Shown here: positions 54,276 through 61,455 of the stretch, piece after piece
Position numbering within the stretch: the stretch's first letter is position 1
Layout: the number at the start of each line of letters is the position of its first letter
Origin: Acidisarcina polymorpha
Lineage (GTDB): Bacteria > Acidobacteriota > Terriglobia > Terriglobales > Acidobacteriaceae
DNA length: 64,000 nucleotides
Reading direction: 5' to 3'
Assembly: GCF_003330725.1 (NCBI RefSeq)
Contig: NZ_CP030840.1
Coordinates: forward strand, 5,084,001 to 5,148,000
The notes under the pieces: generated by a model
The model's database searches: none
What the model saw: the letters and a program-made list of their open reading frames with translations, nothing else
What the model was told of the DNA's origin: nothing
Program-made: the position numbers and the translations under genes

Positions 54276-54673
54276 GAAAGTCAGTACGACCCTGTTGCCG
54301 CTGAAGGTCAGAGTGTCGAGTACCTCGACCATCTTTCTTCCAAGGCTGAATCTGCTGCGCATGCGACGCTGCTTTTCAGTGTGCGCCACGCCGTCCAGGA
54401 ACGCGACTCTTCTTTTAACGATTGCCGTGACATCTGATTACCTTACTCCCAATTGCAGTGTTGCCTGACGATACTGAACATCACTCGCACGATGTATGAG
54501 GTCTTATCAGCAAGTCGGAGAACCACCTACAAATGATGCGGCGCTATATATTGAACGGGGGTTCGTGCACACTTTGCTTGATGTGACAACTAAATCTTCG
54601 AACGATAAGAGCAATCCTGGATAGCTTTATCTGAGGGGAGCATCCGCAGCTCCCCCCTTCAGATAAAAAAACT
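54276..54673. other. Mostly non-coding stretch
   Basis: About 400 bases. The hydrolase frame stays open after its TAG for 53 codons, ending TGA near 54437, without a recognised family. A GC-rich hairpin-like GGGGAGCATCCGCAGCTCCCC (54637-54657) lies before the stop of the DUF1330 gene and can act as its terminator. Confidence 0.5.
54637..54657 (-). terminator. Candidate transcription terminator
   Basis: Inverted repeat GGGGAGC-ATCCGCA-GCTCCCC, seven-base arms and seven-base loop, 16 bases beyond the minus-strand DUF1330 stop. On the minus strand no long T-run follows, so strength is uncertain. Confidence 0.45.
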
Positions 54674-55027
54674 CTATTTCGCGGAGGTGGCTTTACGAAC
54701 ACCCTCAGCCCAACCCTTGACTGTGAAGCCGTCCGGAAGCTGATCGACGAAGATGATGTCGGAAATAGCGTTCTTTGTCCGGAGCGGTAGGATAGCCTGG
54801 TATTCCGAAGAGTGATACCAGTTGGTTGCCGACTTGCGATCGGGAAACTCCATCAGTACAACAGCGCCAGGCCAAGTGCCCTCAATGCTCTCCGCCGGGG
54901 GGCCAAGAGCGAGCCACTTTCCTCCGAACGGCGCCACAGTCGCTTCTACCGTTTCGAGATAGTCCAATGATGGGCTGTTCGGAACATCGCCCGGGATGCG
55001 TAGGTGATTGATCAGGTAGGTTTTCAT
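54674..55027 (-). CDS. DUF1330-family protein
   Basis: 117 residues of the dimeric alpha/beta-barrel type. YLINHLRIPGDVPNSPSLDY, GKWLALGPPAESIEGTWPGA and VVLMEFPDRKSATNWYHSSE then YQAILPLRTKNAISDIIFVD are the family's conserved blocks. The function of DUF1330 proteins is not settled. The start ATG 55027 has an AAAGGAG site eight bases upstream, so a longer frame upstream is not used. A tandem 12-base repeat (GTGAAAGTCGAT) lies in the leader at 55056-55082. It stands between two unrelated clusters. Confidence 0.88.
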   Translation of the reverse strand: MKTYLINHLRIPGDVPNSPSLDYLETVEATVAPFGGKWLALGPPAESIEGTWPGAVVLMEFPDRKSATNWYHSSEYQAILPLRTKNAISDIIFVDQLPDGFTVKGWAEGVRKATSAK

Positions 55028-55446
55028 ATTGTTGCTCCTTTGGTGGTTGGTTGAGGTGAAAGTCGATGAAGTGAAAGTCGATAAGGCTTCCTGCCCTGCT
55101 ATCCGGGAGGTGAGATACCGGCAATAAGGGCCGGCATAAGACGGTCGCGGCACCTAAATACGGCGGCCCTGAAGATCAGTGGGATCGGGAGAGAACTTCG
55201 GCTTATTCTCGCTCCTAAGGTAGTCACCTTGGTCTTAATTCTGGAGAGATCTGCGGGAACTCTGGCGATCTCATTATCCTGGTTGTGAGGAGCTCTTCAG
55301 CGACCCGATGTTTTTGCGTTCAGAGGCCACGAGTTTGGACTTGAACGGGTCACATGCTGATAAAGATCATTTGGTACAGACATTCATGACTCATTCCTTT
55401 CAGGAGAACGCATCTGGACTCCTATAAGACAACACCTGCTCATCCA
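55028..55446. other. Non-coding stretch with a short tandem repeat
   Basis: About 420 bases. Two copies of GTGAAAGTCGAT (55056-55067 and 55071-55082) lie just upstream of the DUF1330 ribosome-binding site. Nothing else is supported. Confidence 0.45.
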
Positions 55447-56103
55447 TTACTTGGACCCAGCGGTCAGGGAGGGCTCGGTGTTGCTGTTTCGCCGCACAGC
55501 ACTAATTCGAGCAGAGCCGGTAGACGATTTGCCCTGCAGCATTCGTCGAGCCGTGTGCAATCTCGCCTTCGCGGTCGAAAGATCAATACTCAGGATTTGC
55601 GCAGAGTCTTTCACTGACCACCCCTCAACCATTCGCAACATAAACATCTCTCTGTAACTTTCGGGGAGACTGAAAACCGCCTGCGATAACAAGGCTGCTG
55701 TCTCCTTTTGCTCAAAGTGTTGTGAAGGTAGACCTCTTTGATCCACAGGCGTGGCTATGGACGTACTTGCTTTGATCTCCTCGTTGATCGAGTTCATAGG
55801 CGTCCGCTTCTTCTTCCGCGATCGCTCTCTCGCTTCGTTCAGGACAATACCGATCAGCCATGTGCCGAATCCGGATTCAATGCGGAACTTTGTCAGATTT
55901 TGAAAGGATTTCAAGAAAGCCTCTTGAACCACATCTTCTGCATCTGCCTCGTTCCGTAACAGGCAGAAAGCCACTTTGTATGCGGACACTTCATAGGGCC
56001 GAATTAGATCGTGAAAGAGGCTCGTATTCCCGGCGCATATTGCACCTATCATAGAAGCTTCAGTTTGATTCCTAATGATCTGTGACAGTAGGGGTTCAGC
56101 CAT
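55447..56103 (-). CDS. ECF-type RNA polymerase sigma factor
   Basis: 218 residues. Region 2 is complete: FHDLIRPYEVSAYKVAFCLL then EADAEDVVQEAFLKSFQNL, and FRIESGFGTWLIGIVLNEA. Region 4 is LSQAVFSLPESYREMFMLRM, then EGWSVKDSAQILSIDLSTAK and RLHTARRMLQG. An ECF sigma factor directs polymerase to a small regulon, normally under an anti-sigma factor. No anti-sigma gene is adjacent. The STAS-domain gene directly upstream (56218-56481), on the same strand, may be linked. The Ser/Asn-rich tail is unusual. ATG 56103 is the first plausible start. Confidence 0.9.
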   Translation of the reverse strand: MAEPLLSQIIRNQTEASMIGAICAGNTSLFHDLIRPYEVSAYKVAFCLLRNEADAEDVVQEAFLKSFQNLTKFRIESGFGTWLIGIVLNEARERSRKKKRTPMNSINEEIKASTSIATPVDQRGLPSQHFEQKETAALLSQAVFSLPESYREMFMLRMVEGWSVKDSAQILSIDLSTAKARLHTARRMLQGKSSTGSARISAVRRNSNTEPSLTAGSK

Positions 56104-56217
56104 ATCGAGGTCCTCGCTACGAAAGGGTGTTATATGGTTGTGTTTGTCCGCCTATCACATAGTCGGCTATTCTCCCGGCGTCGCGTCAGCGATCAACTAT
56201 GTAAGCCATAACTCAAA

Positions 56218-56481
56218 TTATCCTCCAACTCTATGCCTGTTGATCCACTCACGGATGTAAGGTGGACAGTTCCGCAGTTCAATACCGGATGATTCGTAGC
56301 GTTCGAGTAGGCTGATGACCTCGTGGCCTGCCAAGGTCAGGTCGGTTAAATCCAGAATGATGCGTGTACCCTCGGTCTCCGAATCAATCAGTGCTTTTAA
56401 TTCACCAACATGTTCTTCGCCCACCCTCCCGCTGAGCGAGAATACGATTCGACCATTCGATACTTTATTGATCTTCAGCAA
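56218..56481 (-). CDS. STAS-domain protein (anti-anti-sigma-like)
   Basis: 87 residues. The STAS fold is recognisable: INKVSNGRIVFSLSGRVGEE, HVGELKALIDSETEGTRIIL, then DLTDLTLAGHEVISLLERYE and SSGIELRNCPPYIREWINRH. Phosphorylatable Ser/Thr is at the end of strand 3 in classical antagonists; here the position reads LTLAGHE, so switching by phosphorylation is doubtful. Such proteins counter anti-sigma factors or act in stressosome-like complexes. The ATG 56481 has an AAAGG box in front. It is transcribed toward the ECF sigma gene. Confidence 0.75.
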   Translation of the reverse strand: MLKINKVSNGRIVFSLSGRVGEEHVGELKALIDSETEGTRIILDLTDLTLAGHEVISLLERYESSGIELRNCPPYIREWINRHRVGG

Positions 56482-56896
56482 TTGCTTTCTCCAAAGGGCT
56501 TAGCAGCTTAAAACAAACTCCCAGACACAATTACGCGGGGGGTGATTTCTGAACGGGCGCCCGAAATGGCAGTCCCTGCAGACACGTGGATATCAGCGGC
56601 TGCTTTTGCGCAGACACACAGTTGCAGAGAGTAACCACGGATCAACTTGCCCGAGGTCGCATCGGAGGAATGCTTCATGCCCATATCTATGCAGTTGGCA
56701 GGCCATAGAGCAAGTTGTTGAAAGTGAACCAATTAGGCCGGCTGTTCAGATTGACGTAGGTAGTCAATTGGCGAAAATTGGACAACCTGTTTCTGAGAAA
56801 TGCGCTTCGGAATTCATTTTTGCGACCGCATTGAGGGGGGCCACAGATACATCTGCATCGTCGAGCGCGAGGGTTTCGCTTCAGGACCGCCTGATC
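56482..56896. other. Non-coding stretch
   Basis: About 415 bases between the STAS gene and the 3' end of the giant regulator. No gene supported. Confidence 0.45.
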
Positions 56897-58470
56897 TTAC
56901 ACTTTGAATCGATTTTTATTGATCTTCATGCTCTTGATCTTGGACTCAAGAGTTGATCGCGGGATGCCGAGTTTATCCGCCGCCCCTAATGGTCCGTATA
57001 CCCGCCCCCGGCATTCGCTCAACGCAGCCTCAATGACCTCTCTCTCATTAGAAGAAAGACTCTTCAACGAGTACGGTTCCCGGCTTGAAGCATTGGCAAT
57101 TGGTCTTTGTGATATCCAACTCTCGTCCACGGAGAAAGTTTCAAAATCACATACGATGACGGAACGTTCGATGACATTTTGTAATTCACGAATGTTTCCG
57201 GGCCAGGAGTAGGATTGAAGCAACTCAAGGCTCTTCTTGCTTACAGCCTTAAAATTCTTTCCGGCTTTTCTCGCGTAGCGATCAAGAAAATACTCCACCA
57301 GCAATGGAATATCCTCGCTGCGCTCTCGAAGTGATGGAATCTCGAGAGGAAAGACATTGAGTCGGTAGAACAAATCACTACGGAATGAGCCCGAAGCAAT
57401 CGCTGACTCGAAATCGCGGTTGGTTGCAGCAATTACCCGAACATCAGTTCGTATAGAACCTGTCCCACCTACGCGTTCGAACTCGCGCTCCTGGAGAACT
57501 CTCAGGAGAGCAATCTGGGTGTCGAGCGGCAGCTCACCTACTTCATCGAGAAAGATCGTTCCCCCGTCGGCGAGTTCAAAACGTCCCAGGCGGCGTTGCG
57601 TTGCACCCGTGAAAGCGCCTTTCTCGTGGCCGAATAACTCCGACAGGATTAGGTCCCGTGGAATCGCTGCACAGTTTACGCTGACGAACGCGCGGGATGC
57701 GCGGTTGGATCGCCTGTGAATGGCGCGGGCTACGAGTTCTTTCCCCGTCCCGGTTTCCCCGGTAATCAATACGCTCGAGTCGGTGGGAGCGACCTTGGAA
57801 ATACGAGAGAGTACCTTCTGCAACAATGGCGATGTTCCGACAATTTCTTCGAACATCGATGCCTTATCAACTTCTTCTCTCAGTGCGATGTTCTCTTGAT
57901 AGAGTTGGTCCTTAAGTTTCTTGATCTGATCGAAAGCTTTTCTCAGTTCTTCGTTCGCCTGCTTTCGTTGGGTGATATCCGTCGAACTTCCCACAAATTC
58001 GATCAGATTTCCGGAGGCGTCTAAAACGGGATCTCCAACGCTGTGGATATATTTCACGACTCCGTCTGGAAGAACGATCCTGTACTCGTATTCGTAATGC
58101 GACTTTTTATTGATGGCTTGATTTACTGCCTCCAGCCATTCAGTTCGATCCTCCGGATGAATGCTCTCAAGATGTCGTTGCCACGTTGGAATGCCCTCTT
58201 TCCTGTCTATGCCATATATGCGGTACCATTCGTTGGACAAATGCGAAGCGCATGCGTCCCCTTGAATTGGGCGCCACACCCAACTCCCCATATGCGCGAG
58301 CCTCTGCGCTTCCGCCAGATAATTCTCTGTCCGCCGCAGGGCCTCTTCCGCCTGCTTTACTGCGGTAATGTCCGTAATTGCGCCCACGTATTCGAGGCTG
58401 CCAGATGAGGTGATAAATGCCCGCCCCACCGCATGGACATGCTTGATCGATCCGTTTGGCATCGTCAGGC
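56897..58470 (-). pseudogene. Giant sensor-regulator, 3' part (PAS-PAS-PAS end, sigma54 AAA+, Fis), cut by IS3
   Basis: The 3' part of the gene whose 5' part is at 61456-64000. It starts within the first PAS domain (NGSIKHVHAVGRAFITSSGS) and continues with a PAS/PAC pair (WVWRPIQGDACASHLSNEWY, FVGSSTDITQRKQANEELRK). The sigma54 activator domain has Walker A ITGETGTGKELVARAIH, GHEKGAFTGATQR (sigma54 contact loop), and Walker B GGTIFLDEVGELPLD. A Fis-type helix-turn-helix ends the protein (LGAADKLGIPRSTLESKIKS). A functional enhancer-binding protein would activate sigma54 promoters in response to its sensors. The open frame alone could make a 531-residue protein without its main sensors, which might be constitutive. 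Confidence 0.85.
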
Positions 58471-58496
58471 TGACCTGCCCCGTTTTTCTCAACCAG

Positions 58497-58815
58497 TCAT
58501 AACTGGAGATTCTCTCGGTTTAGGTTTGGCTTTGGAAAAACTCCGTAGCCGCCGTGGTGGCTGTGTAAATGTGGGAGGCGTGGTTGGCCTTCCACATTTG
58601 CATAGCCTGCTCTCTGCCGGAACTGCTCCGGCGTTTGGTAGCCCAGCGAACTGTGCGGACGTTCCCAGTTATACTCCTGGCGCCAACTCGCCAGAGTGTT
58701 GCGCACATCGTTCAAGGTCCGGAACCAGCTTGCGTTGAGGCACTCGTCGCGCAACCGTCCGTGGAAGCTCTCGATGTGGCCGCTTTGATCGGGCGGCCTC
58801 TGGATATGCACCAGC
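58497..58815 (-). pseudogene. IS3 orfB (transposase) 3' fragment
   Basis: The last 100 or so codons of IS3 Orf[21 protein letters not shown] with the catalytic Glu, then [20 protein letters not shown] and [20 protein letters not shown]. The preceding codons, between the second catalytic Asp and GLVHIQ (about 20 residues), are lost. The 5' part of orfB lies at 60575-61091 on the other side of the IS110 insertion. Confidence 0.85.
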
Positions 58816-58919
58816 CCGGTTTTCGTCTTGCTTTGAAGCATCCAGAAAGAATCACTGCAATCATCAGCCAGAACGGCAATGCATATGAAGAAGGGCTAGG
58901 AATGCTTGGGACCCCATTC
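58816..58919 (+). repeat. Transplanted 104-bp fragment of the Tat-hydrolase gene
   Basis: Nearly identical to 50144-50247 (opposite strand) except for about one missing base. It encodes [20 protein letters not shown] and then shifts frame. It lies between the orfB 3' fragment and the IS110 left end. It is most likely former flanking DNA carried along with IS110. Confidence 0.85.
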
Positions 58920-58934
58920 CCGTAGCACCACACG

Positions 58935-59050
58935 AAGCACTTGGAAGGAAGAGGTTGAGGAAGGCAGGAAGTCAGGTTTGGGGAGCGTAGCGACCGAGAT
59001 CCGACTTCCTGGGCCATGGCTGGCCGTAGGTCTCCTAAGCTGAACGTATG
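58935..59050 (+). ncRNA. Candidate IS110 bridge (seek) RNA region
   Basis: The noncoding DNA upstream of the IS110 transposase contains a hairpin AGGAAGTC (58966-58973) with GACTTCCT (59003-59010) and a structured internal loop. IS110-group elements express a bridge RNA from this left-end position that pairs with donor and target DNA (established knowledge). Exact ends are not visible. Confidence 0.4.
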
Positions 59051-59080
59051 CCTACTTTCACTTTTAGGAGAGAACCAACC

Positions 59081-60358
59081 ATGTCCCTTGTCCAGCCTAC
59101 TCAACCGTCCACCGTTCTGGTAGCGATCGATATTGCCAAGCTCCGTCACGATGTCCTGATCGAAGCTCCGGGATGGAAGAGCCGCAAGCGCCTGATCCTG
59201 CCCAACACCGCAGTCGAGTTCCGACTGTTTGCCGACTTTCTTCATGGCTTGAAGCACCCGGTGCGCATCGTCTTCGAGGCCACTGGGAACTACCATAGGC
59301 CGCTGGCGCACTTTCTGCAGGCCGAGGGTTTCCATCTGGAGCTGATCGCGTCCCTCGCTGTGGCGCGAACCCGCGAAGCCATGCATAACTCCTGGGACAA
59401 GAACGATCCGAAGGACGCCCAGGTCCTGCTCCATCTGCTCAAGACCGGCGTGACTCAGCACTACCATGACCCGCTCGTGAACCAGATCCATGACTTTCAG
59501 GAGCTGTCGCTCACCTATGCGCAGATCTCTCTTGAGAAGACCCGGACCCAGCATCGGCTCTTGACCCATTACCTGCCGCTCTACTTTCCGGAGATAGAGC
59601 GGTATTATCATGCCACGCGTTCTGAGTGGCTTCTCGCGTTCCTTCAGGTCTTCCCCACGCCTGCCCTGATTGCACGCCTCTCGATGGAAGACTTCGTTCA
59701 GCAAGCGTGGACGGTCGTCGGACGCAAGGTAAGTAAACAGCGGCTGCTAGAGGATATTTACCGCACGGCCCAGTCCTCCATCGGGATCCCCGTTGCTGAG
59801 GACTCAGAGGCCGTTGCGATGTTCCGCGTCGTACTCGGCGAGATGATCCGACTCTGCCAGCTCCGCGATCAACTGGAACAACGAGCTGCGCTTCACCTGA
59901 AGGAAAACGTCGACTTCAGGCGTCTCCAGCAGATGCCAGGCATCGGCCCTATCCTGGCGCTCACGATCCTGGCCGAAGCCGGCGACCTGCGCCGCTTCAA
60001 TCACCATCGTCAGTTCCTCAAGTTCTGTGGCCTCGATCTCTCGACTCAGCAGTCGGGCCAGTTTCGAGGAGCGACCAAGCTGTCGAAATACGGCAACGCA
60101 CGGCTTCGCTGCGCCTTCTGGATGGCCGCCACTGTGGCTGTGAGGCTGCGAGAGAACAGCTTCCGAGACAAGTTCGAACGATATCTCCGGCGTGATCCTG
60201 CCAGTGCCGACCGCAAGCGTATGGCGTATGTCGCCGTCGCCGCCAAGATGGCTCGCGTGGCTCATGGGATCATCAAGACCGGTACCGACTTCCGCTGCTT
60301 CTATGAGGCAGCGGCACCAAGTGGAAGAGCCGCTTCACCTGGGCCGTCGAGGCCGTAA
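59081..60358 (+). CDS. IS110-family transposase (DEDD recombinase)
   Basis: 425 residues from ATG 59081 (a longer frame starts at 59048). The N-terminal RuvC-like DEDD domain has Asp in STVLVAIDIAKLRHDVLIEA, Glu in VRIVFEATGNYHRPLAHFL, and Asp-Asp in SWDKNDPKDAQVLLHLL. The C-terminal Transposase_20 domain has QQMPGIGPILALTILAEAGD (helix-hairpin-helix-like), FCGLDLSTQQSGQFRGATKL, and the Ser-containing RGATKLSKYGNARLRCAFWM catalytic block. It acts with a bridge RNA to recombine DNA. It appears intact. It lies antisense to, and inside, IS3 orfB. Confidence 0.93.
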   Translation: MSLVQPTQPSTVLVAIDIAKLRHDVLIEAPGWKSRKRLILPNTAVEFRLFADFLHGLKHPVRIVFEATGNYHRPLAHFLQAEGFHLELIASLAVARTREAMHNSWDKNDPKDAQVLLHLLKTGVTQHYHDPLVNQIHDFQELSLTYAQISLEKTRTQHRLLTHYLPLYFPEIERYYHATRSEWLLAFLQVFPTPALIARLSMEDFVQQAWTVVGRKVSKQRLLEDIYRTAQSSIGIPVAEDSEAVAMFRVVLGEMIRLCQLRDQLEQRAALHLKENVDFRRLQQMPGIGPILALTILAEAGDLRRFNHHRQFLKFCGLDLSTQQSGQFRGATKLSKYGNARLRCAFWMAATVAVRLRENSFRDKFERYLRRDPASADRKRMAYVAVAAKMARVAHGIIKTGTDFRCFYEAAAPSGRAASPGPSRP

Positions 60359-60574
60359 GGACCTCGTAGATAATGATTCGGCCTTTCACTTGGTTGAGAC
60401 TTCATTTTGAGTACAGTGGAGACTGCGCTCTTCGGCAGATCTCGTGTCGCTATGGTCGAACGCTCAGCCCTTGCTCGTGGAAGCCACTTGGAGGTACAGT
60501 CGTCGTCAAGCACATCCCATACGGGATGCTAAGGGACCTTCTCTTCTCTCCAGCTTTTCCTTCCTGTGTTAGTA

Positions 60575-61091
60575 CGTTGTCCGAGCGCACATTTTCTGGC
60601 CGGCCACGCTCTTCGATCAGCCGCTCCAGCACCCGCGTCACGCGCCCTGAGCCGAGGCTGGTGTCGGCCTCCAGCGCCAGGCACTCGCGCGTGTACACGT
60701 CGACCACGCTCAGGATGCGCACCATCCGCCCCGTCGTCAACCCATCGACGATGAAGTCCATCGCCCACTCCTGGTTCGCTCCCGTCAGCCGCGGCTCGGC
60801 CGCGCGATCGCGCACCAGACGCTTGCGCCTCTTGCGCCGCACCATCAGTCGCTCTTCCACATACAGTCGATAGACCCGCTTCACGTTCACCTCGTGGCCG
60901 CACCGGCTCAACACCGCGTGCAGCCGCCGGTAGCCATAGCGCGGCTTCTGCCGGGCCAGCTTCACCAACGCCTCGCGCAACGCCGCGTTGCGGTCCGGCC
61001 GCGGCTCGTACCGGTAGCTTGACCTCTTCATGCCTAGCAGCTTGCAGGCCGTGCGCTCGCTCAAGCCATGCTCGGCCTGAGCGTACGCCAC
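60575..61091 (-). pseudogene. IS3 orfB (transposase) 5' fragment
   Basis: The first 172 codons of OrfB from ATG 61091: GLSERTACKLLGMKRSSYRY, RYGYRRLHAVLSRCGHEVNV, then QEWAMDFIVDGLTTGRMVRI with the first catalytic Asp and ENVRSDN with the second. It is cut there by the insertion. In the intact element OrfB is reached from orfA by a -1 frameshift at A-AAA-AAC (61121-61127). Confidence 0.87.
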
Positions 61092-61099
61092 CGCTTCTC

Positions 61100-61381
61100 T
61101 CAGGCCGGCAAGCTCCAGCCGTTTTTTCGGATCACGCCCTTCAGCGCCTCGCCGTGAAGACTCAACTCCGCCACCAGCAGCTTCAGACGGCGGTTCTCGT
61201 CTTCAAGAGCCTTCAGACGTTGCGCTTCGCTCACGTCCATGCCGCCGTACTTCGACTTCCAGCCATAGAACGTCGCCGCGCTGATCCCGTGCTCCCGGCA
61301 CAACTCCGCCGTCTTCACTCCTGCCTCATGCTGCTTCAAGATCCCGATGATCTGCTCTTCCGTGTAACGGCTCTTCTTCAT
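61100..61381 (-). CDS. IS3 orfA (DNA-binding subunit)
   Basis: 93 residues, helix-turn-helix plus leucine zipper: YTEEQIIGILKQHEAGVKTA, ELCREHGISAATFYGWKSKY and AQRLKALEDENRRLKLLVAE. It binds the element ends. Near its end the heptamer A-AAA-AAC (61121-61127) is in the correct phase for programmed -1 frameshifting to orfB (KKRLELAGLREAVAYAQ). OrfA itself is intact, although the transposase is not. Confidence 0.9.
   Translation of the reverse strand: MKKSRYTEEQIIGILKQHEAGVKTAELCREHGISAATFYGWKSKYGGMDVSEAQRLKALEDENRRLKLLVAELSLHGEALKGVIRKNGWSLPA
61121..61127 (-). promoter_or_regulatory. Slippery heptamer A-AAA-AAC for -1 frameshifting
   Basis: On the minus strand CGA AAA AAC GGC is read in the orfA frame. 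Slipping back one base gives AAA AAA CGG and continues into the orfB frame without a stop. Typical of IS3 elements. Confidence 0.7.
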
Positions 61382-61455
61382 ACAAAATCCTCCCGTCTAC
61401 ATTACGAGAGAACTCCAGCTACCACTGGTACAGTTTTTTGGGGGCAGGTCAAGGC

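Larger units (their letters stand above)
58920..60574 (+). mobile_element. IS110-family element (approximate limits)
   Basis: A plus-strand IS110 transposase gene with about 160 bases of noncoding DNA upstream and 210 downstream. It lies inside the IS3 orfB. IS110 elements lack terminal inverted repeats, so the limits are set by where hydrolase and orfB sequence stop. Confidence 0.65.
58471..61451 (-). mobile_element. IS3-family element interrupted by an IS110 element
   Basis: 2,981 bp bounded by inverted ends that share TGACCTGCCCC (58471-58481 and the complement at 61441-61451) and an ACCAGT block inside. A 4-bp target duplication, AGGC, lies directly outside both ends (58467-58470 and 61452-61455). 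It contains orfA, a split orfB, an IS110 transposase gene and a 104-bp hydrolase fragment. Taking out the element plus one AGGC joins the giant regulator gene in frame. Confidence 0.9.

Noticed and set aside
55056-55082. CRISPR-like repeat
   Set aside because: Only two 12-base units with a 3-base gap; a simple tandem duplication.
56606-56956. Plus-strand frame of 116 codons
   Set aside because: No family features; partly antisense to the regulator 3' end.
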